NCBI GenBank assembly: GCA_028693695.1
Contig: JAQUUV010000002.1
Coordinates: forward strand, 1,525 to 31,249
Reading direction: 5' to 3'
DNA: 29,725 bases
Origin: Syntrophomonas sp.
GTDB taxonomy: Bacteria; Bacillota; Syntrophomonadia; Syntrophomonadales; Syntrophomonadaceae
Shown here: positions 1 through 7,712 of the stretch, in pieces
Position numbering within the stretch: the first letter of the stretch is position 1
How the letters are laid out: the number at the start of each line of letters is the position of its first letter
Position numbers and translations under genes: made by a program
Notes under the pieces: generated by a model
The model's input: only the letters and a program-made list of their open reading frames with translations
What the model was told of the DNA's origin: nothing
Databases searched by the model: none

Positions 1-553
1 TCAATCTATGTCGGTTTTCATTATCTTCTTTGACATAGCCATAATGAATTATGCGGATATCCGGTGCCATTTCAATCCTGGCATTTGAGTCCAACATACT
101 ATCCATTATCTGTTCACATATAATACCTCTATATCTGTATTGCTTATTATTTCTAAATAAACGCGGCTGTATATCAGATATAGCCATTAGTTCCTGAGTA
201 CTTTCAGGATTATTATTTATAGTTACTAAATAGGCATCAATGTCTTGAGCCTGGATTATTTCCTTGATAAGATCCAGGCATTTCCGGTCCACTTCTTCAT
301 CTCCATCAAGAACAAGAATCCAATCACTCTCAGCTTTATCCAAACAAATATTTCGAGCTAAACTGAAGTCATCTTTCCACTTATAAGAATAAATCTGATC
401 AGTGTATTCGCTTGCAATCAATAGGGATTTATCGGTCGAACCACTGTCTACGACAATGATTTCGCTGGCGATATCTTTAATACTTGAAAGGCAGCGGGAT
501 AGATGTTTTTCTTCATTTTTTATTATCAAACAGATACTGAGTGAAACTTGCAA
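1..553 (-). CDS. GT2-family glycosyltransferase, 3' end cut by window edge
   Basis: Reading the minus strand from a TTG at 553 gives an open frame of about 184 codons that runs off the left edge, so the C-terminus is missing. The N-terminus has the GT2 opening (SLSICLIIKNEEKHLSRCL), the nucleotide-binding VVDSGSTD stretch and a DxD-like metal site in LVLDGDEEVD at about residues 90-99, which place it among inverting GT-A glycosyltransferases that act on polysaccharide or glycoprotein glycans. The TTG start is chosen because AAAGGGG lies about ten bases upstream and an in-frame TAA at 571-569 closes the frame above it. It is divergent from the repeat-protein gene at 815, and a sigma-K-like motif lies 32 bases ahead of the start. 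Family is clear; donor and acceptor are unknown. Confidence 0.85.
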   Translation of the reverse strand, partial: MQVSLSICLIIKNEEKHLSRCLSSIKDIASEIIVVDSGSTDKSLLIASEYTDQIYSYKWKDDFSLARNICLDKAESDWILVLDGDEEVDRKCLDLIKEIIQAQDIDAYLVTINNNPESTQELMAISDIQPRLFRNNKQYRYRGIICEQIMDSMLDSNARIEMAPDIRIIHYGYVKEDNENRHRL

Positions 554-585
554 AAGCCTGCAACCCCTTTATATAAGTGTTATTT

Positions 586-613
586 TACGATATGTATAAA
601 ATCCCTATTTGGT
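586..613 (-). promoter_or_regulatory. Sigma-K-like promoter for the leftmost glycosyltransferase
   Basis: On the minus strand the bases read AC (613-612), 17 bases, then CATATCGTA (594-586). This fits the Bacillus sigma-K form AC-N16/17-CATANNNTA exactly. Transcription would start near 578, leaving a leader of about 25 bases that contains the AAAGGGG ribosome site of the gene starting at 553. Confidence 0.6.
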
Positions 614-730
614 TCCCTAAATACTTATGTTTAGATACCGATTTGATTCTCAGCGTATGAAAAAGGCCGGCAAATGAATGAAATGATTTCCTGTCAGAAT
701 TATTCATACCATTATTTAGAATTTATAGGA

Positions 731-758
731 ACCCTTGCAATTTATATTTCATAAATTA
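731..758 (+). promoter_or_regulatory. Sigma-K-like promoter for the hexapeptide-repeat gene
   Basis: AC (731-732), 17 bases, CATAAATTA (750-758) is an exact match to AC-N16/17-CATANNNTA. The expected transcript start near 765 falls just after the TAAGGAG at 760-766. The short frame beginning at 775 would then lose that ribosome site, while the AAAAGGAG serving the start at 815 would be kept. Confidence 0.6.
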
Positions 759-814
759 CATAAGGAGTTTACCTATGAAGCAACTCTTAATATGGCAAAA
801 AGGAGTGAGAAAAA

Positions 815-1672
815 ATGCCGAACTATAAAACTTTCCAAGATTATGCTGATTCATTGCGAGTTAGGATTTATGGTGGAGACAGCACGGGAGCTATTCAACC
901 GCTTTTGACTAATAGCAGCGGTATGATGAACATTACGGGAACTGTCGGAACCAGTGGAAGTGTTGCCGTTAGTGGCCCTGTTGAAATTAGCGGCAGCGTG
1001 GCTGTTAGTGGCTCTGTTGCTGTTAGTGGACCTCTTCAGATCAGCGGTAGTGTTGCAGTCAGCGGCCCTGTTGAGATTAGCGGCAGCGTTGCTGTTAGTG
1101 GCTCTGTTGCTGTTAGCGGACCTCTTCAGATCAGCGGTAACGTTGCCGTCAGCGGCCCTGTTGAGATTAGTGGCAGCGTTGCTGTTAGTGGCTCTGTTGC
1201 TGTTAGCGGACCTCTTCAGATCAGCGGTAGTGTTGCCGTTAGTGGCCCTGTTGAAATTAGCGGCAGCGTTGCAGTTAGTGGCTCTGTAGGTATCAGTGGA
1301 TCCGTCGCCCTTAGTGGTCATTCTATCGTTGATTCCGGACCACTCCAAACTTCAATAAATATCGGCGGGTTGACCGAATCTGGAGCATTTACTGAAGGTT
1401 CCTACGATATACTCGGCTATACTTCCTGGACCCTGGCTGTAAAATACAGCGGTACTAGCGGAGACCTATTAACAATCAAGTTACAGAGTTCTGCCTTGAG
1501 CGGTGGCACTGCTACAGATTCCGACTATGTATTTGACAGTTCAAAAACATTTGCAAGTGGAAGTTGGGTTTTATTTACTGCCGGTATCAACGCCAGATAT
1601 GCAAGGCTTTATTATGTTGATACTGGTGAGTCTTCCGGTACTCTGCTTACCTATTTCCAGGCCCAAAACTAG
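815..1672 (+). CDS. Hexapeptide-repeat surface protein with DUF6385-like C-terminal domain
   Basis: The 285-residue protein has three parts. Residues 1-46 form a short head. Residues 47-166 are 20 back-to-back hexapeptides of the form SG-x-V/L-x-V/I. Residues 170-285 are a beta-rich C-terminal domain that resembles the DUF6385 family as I recall it. The regular Ser-Gly spacing and alternating hydrophobic residues suggest a beta-solenoid or stiff fibre; this is inference. There is no signal peptide or membrane segment, as for proteins placed on the spore from the mother-cell cytoplasm. AAAAGGAG sits about nine bases before the ATG. A sigma-K-like motif lies 56 bases upstream and a bidirectional terminator follows. 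Ser lies on every turn and a Maf-type glycosyltransferase gene is convergent next door, so it is a candidate glycan acceptor. Function is not established. Confidence 0.85.
   Translation: MPNYKTFQDYADSLRVRIYGGDSTGAIQPLLTNSSGMMNITGTVGTSGSVAVSGPVEISGSVAVSGSVAVSGPLQISGSVAVSGPVEISGSVAVSGSVAVSGPLQISGNVAVSGPVEISGSVAVSGSVAVSGPLQISGSVAVSGPVEISGSVAVSGSVGISGSVALSGHSIVDSGPLQTSINIGGLTESGAFTEGSYDILGYTSWTLAVKYSGTSGDLLTIKLQSSALSGGTATDSDYVFDSSKTFASGSWVLFTAGINARYARLYYVDTGESSGTLLTYFQAQN
953..1312 (+). repeat. 90-bp super-repeat (five hexapeptides per unit) inside the surface-protein gene
   Basis: The 20 hexapeptides run in a fixed order of five: SGSVAV, SGPVEI, SGSVAV, SGSVAV, SGPLQI. This gives four tandem 90-base units; the last is diverged at its end (SGSVGI, SGSVAL). 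Near-identical DNA between units, for example the repeated CCTCTTCAGATCAGCGGTA, points to expansion by unequal recombination or slippage, so copy number may vary between strains. The low complexity also explains long open frames on both strands here, which are not genes. Confidence 0.9.
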
Positions 1673-1690
1673 TTTCTATACAAAATTTAA

Positions 1691-1729
1691 AAAACCAAAA
1701 GGCGAGAGTGTATCTCGTCTTTTGGTTTT
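1691..1729. terminator. Bidirectional rho-independent terminator
   Basis: A 17-base inverted repeat, AAAACCAAAAGGCGAGA (1691-1707) against TCTCGTCTTTTGGTTTT (1713-1729), encloses a 5-base loop and pairs fully apart from one G-U. Flanking A and T runs give a U tract in both directions. It separates the convergent genes ending at 1672 and 1763. Confidence 0.85.
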
Positions 1730-1762
1730 AAATTTTCAATAAATATTATGCTTAAAAATAAA

Positions 1763-4084
1763 TTAATCTGCCAGTAGTTTTGCAATTTCCAGCATAGCTC
1801 CTTGACCACCATTTACTGCAAGTACATAATCAACTGCATTGTGCAGATCTTGGGCAGCATTCTGCACCGCGAAGCTCAAGCCGACCTGCTTAAACGATTC
1901 CAAATCACACATATCATTGAAAACGCAAGCGATTTCTGAATGGTCAAGTGCATATTCTTTAGCAACCTCCGCAATAATCCCTGTTTTATCTTCTGAATTG
2001 ATGGGATGAATGCCCAATTTCTCAGCGGCAGTTTTTATTACTGGATTGGATTCCTGGTTAATAATTAAGATTATGAACCCTTTTGCCTTGAGAAGATCAA
2101 TACCGATACGGTCCTTATAATGAAATTTTCTTATTTCATCCCCGGAAGCCGAGTAATATATGTTTCCATCGGTAAGGACTCCGTCACTGTCTACCAGCAA
2201 TATTTTAGTTCTGGCAGCTTTTTGCCGGACCATACACAATTTATAAATATCCTGGATGGATTGATTCATTTCCTTGAAAAACGGACTTATAAGAAGGATA
2301 TCCTGTTCACAGTTAAGCAGGAATGGTCGAAAATGTTTCTCCATTAGCTTAGCTTTTAGGATGGGATCGGTTTCTCTGGAAATGTCAGAGACTGTAAGTA
2401 TTAAAAATTCCAGCTCAACCCTGTTCATGGGGGTGATAAAGGTAATGAAAAACTGATTATTCCTTAATTCATCCATACTTAGATTAAATTGCTCGTAACT
2501 CCGGCCTATTAGATTGACATTACCGCTATCCGAAAGTTGGCAGATATTATCAAGATCCAGCTTGCATATTTCCAGTAATTGTATAACCTTCTGATGGGCA
2601 TCATTCATTATGCGGTTTTGTTTGATTAAATATTCCATATCATAACTTAGTTTCTCAGATTCCAGCCATTCATCCTCAACCACCCTGTTATGAAGCTGGG
2701 CATTGATTATTGTATCCAGGGTTTCAAACCTGGTCCCTTCAATATGAGCGCCATATTGGGTAGTGTTAATTATATCTAAATCTTTATAATGACTGATGTA
2801 TATTTCAAGCTGTTGTTTCATCCGAATGTAATTATGGTTACTGGGCACCTCATTACCGTACACATCTTTAACCAACACGGCATTATTCATTTCTTGTTGA
2901 ATAGCCTCCTGAGCGGGATAAGTTGATCCAGATGTATAATTCTTACCATCTCGATATGCCAGGTTTTGCCCGACTAGTATGATCGGGTTGAAACCCAGCT
3001 TATATAACAGCTGCAGGGTGATAACCGCAATAGTGGTAGCATCATTGACAGAATCAACGTTTTCATGATTTCCGGCATTAAGATAAAATGCTGCCAGGCT
3101 ATCCTGGCTGATCAACATATGACTTTTAGGACCAGGGTATTTTTCCAGGGTTTCGTATCCTACTGTACTGCCGAAAATAAGAGGAATGGAATTAATGTTT
3201 TTTTCCAGAACCTCCTTACAGAAGATCTGATTCTCTTCGGAAGGATCATAGGTGCAGGCAGCATGAGGATAAACCTGGCGTTGAATGAGACTATTAATAG
3301 CTGTACCAACAGAAAATATATAAGCCAGCCCATTTTTTTTTATTGTTCGTAAATTTTCAATTTCTTCTTCCAGTGATGGCCCGGCTGCAACCAGGATGGC
3401 TGGTTTATTGTTAAAATAAGCTTTTTTTTCAATCATAATATTGGGGCTTTTTAAAACCTGGATAAAGTTTCTAATGCTGTTTATTGTCCATCGTTTTTGA
3501 AAGGTGGAATTAGTAGCCACTGAAATTCGTCGCTCGTTTATCTGCTTTTCAAATTCGGCAAAAAAGTTCTTATGCTTTTCCGGAAATATGCTGCGGTAAG
3601 CAGGAAGCTCGATGACTAGTACCGAGTTACTTATGTTTCTAACATATCTGCCGCAGAAAATATTTGGATCTTCCGGCCTGGTTTCGATATAGATGTTTTT
3701 TAATAAATGAAGAGGCATCTGCTTTAAATCTGCATGGCAAAGAAACTGGTAAAACACCTCCGGTGCCGGTTCGTATATTGAGAAAGAGGTTCCCGGGTAT
3801 TGTTCTACAAAGGCATTTATATGATATCCCATCCCCAGGCCGTAAAAAAGAATGTCCGAATGGTCTTTTATATTTTTAAATTGTATAATCATATTTTCCG
3901 CTTCACTGTGAGGAGCTTTTTTGTCATGAATAAACTGTTTTCCAACTTTAAATATTGAACTGCCATCTTTCGTCGGAATTGTTCGAACCAGATCTTTATC
4001 TAGTTTATCTTCTATTTCCGAGATTTTTTTCCATGTATCCGGAAATAATTCTCTTAATATCTCCATATTTTCTATGAACCCCAT
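1763..4084 (-). CDS. Maf/MptE-like (DUF115) glycosyltransferase fused to KdsC-like HAD domain
   Basis: The protein has 773 residues if started at the ATG at 4084, which has AAAAAGGAGAG eight bases upstream; an in-frame GTG at 4105 lacks such a site. The middle of the protein matches the DUF115/MptE-like fold of motility-associated factor (Maf) proteins (AAGPSLEEEIENL, then SVGTAINSL and TYDPSEEN). Characterised Maf proteins move nonulosonic acids from CMP donors onto Ser/Thr of flagellin. Residues 627-773 form a KdsC-type HAD phosphatase domain. It keeps the nucleophile motif (VDSDGVLTDG, Asp632 and Asp634), but the usual ITGRxS is INQES and the usual GDDxND is FNDMCD, so activity is doubtful. 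The gene follows neuA by 109 bases and has a possible own promoter in that gap. No flagellin is present; the convergent repeat protein is a possible acceptor (inference). Confidence 0.8.
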   Translation of the reverse strand: MGFIENMEILRELFPDTWKKISEIEDKLDKDLVRTIPTKDGSSIFKVGKQFIHDKKAPHSEAENMIIQFKNIKDHSDILFYGLGMGYHINAFVEQYPGTSFSIYEPAPEVFYQFLCHADLKQMPLHLLKNIYIETRPEDPNIFCGRYVRNISNSVLVIELPAYRSIFPEKHKNFFAEFEKQINERRISVATNSTFQKRWTINSIRNFIQVLKSPNIMIEKKAYFNNKPAILVAAGPSLEEEIENLRTIKKNGLAYIFSVGTAINSLIQRQVYPHAACTYDPSEENQIFCKEVLEKNINSIPLIFGSTVGYETLEKYPGPKSHMLISQDSLAAFYLNAGNHENVDSVNDATTIAVITLQLLYKLGFNPIILVGQNLAYRDGKNYTSGSTYPAQEAIQQEMNNAVLVKDVYGNEVPSNHNYIRMKQQLEIYISHYKDLDIINTTQYGAHIEGTRFETLDTIINAQLHNRVVEDEWLESEKLSYDMEYLIKQNRIMNDAHQKVIQLLEICKLDLDNICQLSDSGNVNLIGRSYEQFNLSMDELRNNQFFITFITPMNRVELEFLILTVSDISRETDPILKAKLMEKHFRPFLLNCEQDILLISPFFKEMNQSIQDIYKLCMVRQKAARTKILLVDSDGVLTDGNIYYSASGDEIRKFHYKDRIGIDLLKAKGFIILIINQESNPVIKTAAEKLGIHPINSEDKTGIIAEVAKEYALDHSEIACVFNDMCDLESFKQVGLSFAVQNAAQDLHNAVDYVLAVNGGQGAMLEIAKLLAD

Positions 4085-4162
4085 AACACTCTCCTTTTTA
4101 AACACCCCAATATCGCCTTGAGTTTGCGGCTAACTTCTTGGTTATAAACTGAAAGCTCATAA

Positions 4163-4171
4163 TAAGTTATG
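4163..4171 (-). promoter_or_regulatory. Possible sigma-K-like -10 element ahead of the Maf-HAD gene
   Basis: The minus strand reads CATAACTTA (4171-4163), the same nine bases found ahead of the genes at 6324 and 22889. No AC lies at the 16-17 base spacing (the nearest are at 13 and 19), so this is only a partial match. It would give a second start for the last gene of the nonulosonate/Maf group. Confidence 0.35.
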
Positions 4172-4193
4172 CTACCTTTCTAAGGTTTGGGTT

Positions 4194-4886
4194 CTATATC
4201 AACAGACTTTTTATGATTTCACAATAAATAAAATCCATCTCATTATCAATATCTCGTGACCTGTCTGCAGGCATGATATAAGCCAGTGTTTTGTCACCTA
4301 TAAAACTCTTTTCTCTCAATAAATAATCCGTTTGGGCTACGTAGACTGCTCCATTGAGTTCATATACCGGGGGGAGGTCTTGCCTGCGCTCAATAGAGTG
4401 CTCGATCTGCATCAGGGGAAATATTTTTTGGTGTTCGTTCAGGGTGTACATCCAGTAAGGGCTTTTATTCACCACAGATACCGAAACACAAACAGGTGCA
4501 GCTTCCTGGATACAGCAGCTAATACAGTCATCAATATCATTTACGGTACGCAAAGGTGAAGTGGGTTGTAAAAGTACGATGTAATCATATTTTTCCCTGA
4601 TGCTATTAATAGCATGGATGACAGGTTCGATTCCCGGGGTTTCATCTTCTGCTAAATGAGCAGGCCGCACGAAGGGTGCCTCACATCCCCATTCTTTTGC
4701 CACTCTAATAATCTCCGCATCTTCGGAAGAAAAGACTAAACGGTCAATATATTGAGACTTATGTGCTTCCTCTATAGTCCAAGCTATAAGGGGTTTGCCG
4801 GCCAGAAGCTTCAGGTTTTTCCGGGGAATTGTTTTGGAACCGCCTCGGGCTGGAATTATTCCCAGGACTTTTTGACCATCTATCAT
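4194..4886 (-). CDS. neuA: CMP-nonulosonate (acylneuraminate/legionaminate) cytidylyltransferase
   Basis: The 230-residue protein opens with GIIPARGGSKTIPRKN at about residues 9-24, the CTP-binding signature of CMP-sialate and CMP-legionaminate synthetases. It also has the family stretches LAGKPLIAWTI and LLQPTSPLR. It would join CTP to a nonulosonic acid to give the CMP-sugar donor, acting in the cytoplasm. Length is normal for the bacterial enzyme. The start overlaps the end of the upstream nucleotidyltransferase gene by ATGA (4886-4883), so the two are translationally coupled. NeuB, NeuC and NeuD homologues lie within 9 kb on the same strand. Sequence alone does not separate the Neu5Ac form (NeuA) from the legionaminate form (LegF); the PtmE-like neighbour favours legionaminate. 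Confidence 0.9.
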   Translation of the reverse strand: MIDGQKVLGIIPARGGSKTIPRKNLKLLAGKPLIAWTIEEAHKSQYIDRLVFSSEDAEIIRVAKEWGCEAPFVRPAHLAEDETPGIEPVIHAINSIREKYDYIVLLQPTSPLRTVNDIDDCISCCIQEAAPVCVSVSVVNKSPYWMYTLNEHQKIFPLMQIEHSIERRQDLPPVYELNGAVYVAQTDYLLREKSFIGDKTLAYIMPADRSRDIDNEMDFIYCEIIKSLLI

Positions 4887-5926
4887 CCAAACACCTCCGG
4901 GAATTCATGGTTAGCTCTTTCATAGTCATCAAAGCGTCCAATGTCTATCCAGTACTCACGAATAGGGAAAATTCCTATTTCTTTTCCGTTTTTTAGAAGG
5001 ATTTTAAGAAGATCAGGAATGTCAAAATATGAATCATCCGGAACATAATCCAGAACTCCAGGGTTGAACACATATAGTCCTGCATTGATAAAAAAACTCC
5101 GTACAGGTTTTTCCTCTATGTTTTTAAGTCGGTTTTTATCAATAGTAACTACCCCATAGGGTATCTGGCTTTGTTGTTCCTTGACACAGATAGTCGCTTC
5201 GGTACGATTTTTCTTGTGAAAATCCAGTAACTGTCCAGAGTTAATTTTGGTCAATATATCCCCGTTCATCAGGATTAGAGGTTCTTCTGGCCTAGCCGAA
5301 AGTAAGCACAAGGCTCCTGCCGTACCCAGTCCAGTTTTTTCATGTAGATATTTAATTTCCACCCCCCAGTTGGAACCATCGCCAAAGTGTTCAATGATCA
5401 TTTCCGCCTTATAATTTACTGATATATAGAAATGTTTGAATCCCTGTACAATAAAACTCTCCAGAATAGTCTCAAGTACTGGTTTATCGCCCACTTTTAA
5501 AAGAGGCTTGGGACAGATTTCGGTGAGTGGATTCAAACGCTTCCCTAGTCCTCCAGCCATGAGTATTACCCAGTTATCCCGCGGAGGAGGACTTAAAATT
5601 TCATCAGCAATTTCCAGTCCCACCAGACGTTGATATTCGTCCACTATCGGAATCTGACGCAACTTGCTGTTTTTCATAAGCAAAATAGCTTTTTGCCGGG
5701 ATTGCTCTCGGTAAACAAAACGAGGAGCTGTATTCATTATCTTGTTCACTGGTTCTTCCAGGCTTAGATGTCTTAGGATGGAACGGCGTATATCACCATC
5801 AGTGACAGTTCCCAGCAGTTGCCCCTTGTCATTTATCACCAGGGCAATCTGCAGGGCGGCCTGATCAATTATTTCTATAGCTTTTACAATCGTAGTGTCA
5901 GGGCTTATACAAACTTTCTTCCACAT
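4883..5926 (-). CDS. CBS-domain sugar-1-phosphate nucleotidyltransferase, PtmE-like
   Basis: The 347-residue protein carries two CBS domains (about residues 8-60 and 70-115) followed by a nucleotidyltransferase domain (120-347) with the signature VILMAGGLGKRLNPLT...PKP at 120-141. This CBS-plus-NTP-transferase layout is that of PtmE, the glucosamine-1-phosphate guanylyltransferase that starts the GDP-linked legionaminic acid route in Campylobacter. The coupled cytidylyltransferase downstream fits that pathway. CBS domains usually bind adenosyl ligands, so allosteric control is plausible. The two genes overlap by four bases. No sigma-K-like motif was found upstream, unlike most leading genes here. 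The nucleotide and sugar specificity remain inferred. Confidence 0.82.
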   Translation of the reverse strand: MWKKVCISPDTTIVKAIEIIDQAALQIALVINDKGQLLGTVTDGDIRRSILRHLSLEEPVNKIMNTAPRFVYREQSRQKAILLMKNSKLRQIPIVDEYQRLVGLEIADEILSPPPRDNWVILMAGGLGKRLNPLTEICPKPLLKVGDKPVLETILESFIVQGFKHFYISVNYKAEMIIEHFGDGSNWGVEIKYLHEKTGLGTAGALCLLSARPEEPLILMNGDILTKINSGQLLDFHKKNRTEATICVKEQQSQIPYGVVTIDKNRLKNIEEKPVRSFFINAGLYVFNPGVLDYVPDDSYFDIPDLLKILLKNGKEIGIFPIREYWIDIGRFDDYERANHEFPEVFG

Positions 5927-6323
5927 AATTTATTCCCTCATTCCTGCTTCTGACACTTTTTCATGCTAGCAATCGTCCCCTTGTCACGCTAGATGTAGAA
6001 TTATGCAGCCCAGCTTTCTAGCCATGATAGCGGTCAGATCCAGGAGAAGATTGCTGGCCTTTCATTATTAATCTTCAGCCCGGGCGGGAACAATGGTACT
6101 CCATCATATGTGACTTTTTAAGAATGAGTGCGGGCATTTCTACAGTGTTCCATAACATTCATGGTGAAAGGAGCAGGATAATGTGACTTCTAAGGTTTGG
6201 TGCTTCGAATAACGTAAAATACGAGCTGAGATGTTTGTAACAACCATTCTTCCACTTACATAACTTAATAATTAGAAGCCGGTAATAACCGAAAGGCTGT
6301 CCTAATATGATTGAGGTGAAGAA
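5927..6323. other. 397-base divergent intergenic region
   Basis: This gap separates the minus-strand ptmE-like gene from the plus-strand radical SAM gene. It holds the sigma-K-like promoter at 6240-6267 and nothing else I can assign. A GAAAGGAG at about 6165-6172 precedes an ATG-TGA start-stop pair at 6181 that encodes nothing. I found no clear promoter for the minus-strand operon and no convincing gene remnant. Confidence 0.5.
6240..6267 (+). promoter_or_regulatory. Sigma-K-like promoter for the radical SAM gene
   Basis: AC (6240-6241), 17 bases, CATAACTTA (6259-6267) is an exact match to AC-N16/17-CATANNNTA. The distance from the -10 to the start codon is 56 bases, the same as for the repeat-protein gene at 815. 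Confidence 0.6.
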
Positions 6324-7712
6324 ATGAGAATTCTTTTAGTGGCCTATGATAATGACTCTTATATTTCATGGTTTCCACAAGGCTTAGCATATATCGCATC
6401 AACATGTGTTAAGGCGGGGCATGAGGTTAATATTTATAACCAAGACGTTTATCACTGGCCGGAGTCTCATTTAACCGATTTACTGAATAAGGAACGCTAT
6501 GACTTTATTGGTGTAAGCGCCTGTGGGGGATATTACCAATATCGCAAAGTGTTAAAAATATCCGAGGCTATTAACAAATCAAAATACAGACCCTTTTATG
6601 TTTTAGGGGGACATTTGTGTGCGCCAGAACCCGATTATTTTTTAAAAAAGACTCTTGCCGACGCCATTGTTATTGGCGAGGGCGAGATTACGGTTATCAA
6701 TCTTTTAGAAGCGCTGGAGCATAAGCAATCGTTACACTCGGTAAACGGCATAGCTTTCCTGGAAAACGGGCAATGTATCCAGACACCCCGGCAAGCCTTA
6801 ATTGCTGATATCGATAAGATACCTCTTCCTGCGTGGGATTTGTTTCCTATAGACCATTATGCTTTGCTCAGGATGCCCAACATGAAAAATAGCGAACGCT
6901 CCATGCCAGTCTTATCGGGAAGGGGATGCAGCTTCAAGTGCAATTTCTGCTACCGCATGGACCAAGGATTCCGGGGACGAAGTGCGGAAAGTATAGTCGA
7001 AGAAATTAAAATCCTGCAGAAAAATTATGCAATTTCTTATATCATCTTCTCCGACGAACTTTTAATGAGTTCCCCGCAGAGAACGGTGAACCTATGTGAG
7101 AGTTTTATTAAAAACAAGTTGGATATAAGGTGGGATTGCAACGGAAGGCTTAATTACGCTAAACCTGATGTTTTAAAACTGATGAAAGAGGCGGGCTGTG
7201 TCTTTATTAATTATGGAATCGAATCGATGGACGAACAGGCCCTGCGCAACATGAATAAAGCCCTGACAGTCAAGCAAATTATCAGCGGTATTGAGAACAC
7301 TTTAGCGGCAGGGATGAGCCCAGGGTTTAACATAATATTCGGCAACATAGGCGAAACTGCTGAATCACTCCGGCTCGGGGTTGAATTTCTATTAAAATAC
7401 GATGATCATGCGCAGATGAGAACCATAAGGCCAGTAACTCCTTATCCGGGTTGCCCTTTATATTATTACGCCATTGAAAAAGGCCTTCTGAAAGACTGTG
7501 CAGATTTTTATGAGCATAAACATATGAATTCTGATCTACTATCTGTTAATTTTACTGATCTCAGTGATGACGAGTTCCATAGACTATTATATGAAGCTAA
7601 CCAAAAACTTCTTTCTAACTATTACGCAGCACAGATTAAAAATACCAACCAGGTAATCCGCAAATTGTATATTGAAAAGGATAGCTTATTTAGAGGCTTT
7701 CGACAAAGTTGA
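6324..7712 (+). CDS. B12-binding-domain radical SAM protein
   Basis: The 462-residue protein has an N-terminal Rossmann-like region (1-130) typical of the B12-binding domain of class B radical SAM enzymes, then a radical SAM core with the CxxxCxxC cluster motif at Cys202, Cys206 and Cys209 (GCSFKCNFCY). The cobalamin-ligating DxHxxG is not evident, as in many members of this group, so cobalamin use is uncertain. Such proteins carry out methylations, rearrangements or ring contractions on sugars, lipids or peptides; the substrate here is unknown. GAGGTGAAGA precedes the ATG. It is the only gene of its strand between 1672 and 14977, has its own sigma-K-like promoter, and its last 23 bases overlap the end of the convergent neuB-like gene. 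A role in modifying a surface sugar or protein is inferred only from context. Confidence 0.85.
   Translation: MRILLVAYDNDSYISWFPQGLAYIASTCVKAGHEVNIYNQDVYHWPESHLTDLLNKERYDFIGVSACGGYYQYRKVLKISEAINKSKYRPFYVLGGHLCAPEPDYFLKKTLADAIVIGEGEITVINLLEALEHKQSLHSVNGIAFLENGQCIQTPRQALIADIDKIPLPAWDLFPIDHYALLRMPNMKNSERSMPVLSGRGCSFKCNFCYRMDQGFRGRSAESIVEEIKILQKNYAISYIIFSDELLMSSPQRTVNLCESFIKNKLDIRWDCNGRLNYAKPDVLKLMKEAGCVFINYGIESMDEQALRNMNKALTVKQIISGIENTLAAGMSPGFNIIFGNIGETAESLRLGVEFLLKYDDHAQMRTIRPVTPYPGCPLYYYAIEKGLLKDCADFYEHKHMNSDLLSVNFTDLSDDEFHRLLYEANQKLLSNYYAAQIKNTNQVIRKLYIEKDSLFRGFRQS

Noticed and set aside
775..828. Short frame of 17 codons (ATG at 775) with TAAGGAG just before it, overlapping the repeat-protein start
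   Set aside because: If the sigma-K-like promoter is used, transcription begins at about 765, after its ribosome site; there is no conserved-looking peptide. A leader peptide from another promoter cannot be excluded.
851..1348. Long open frames on the minus strand and in a second plus frame across the hexapeptide repeats (851-1348 and 954-1289)
   Set aside because: They exist only because the 90-base repeat lacks stops in several frames; their composition is low-complexity (Asn/Ala/Thr or Leu/Ala) and neither has a ribosome site.
4085..4105. GTG at 4105 as start of the Maf-HAD gene
   Set aside because: The codons between 4105 and 4085 contain the AAAAAGGAGAG ribosome site of the ATG at 4084.
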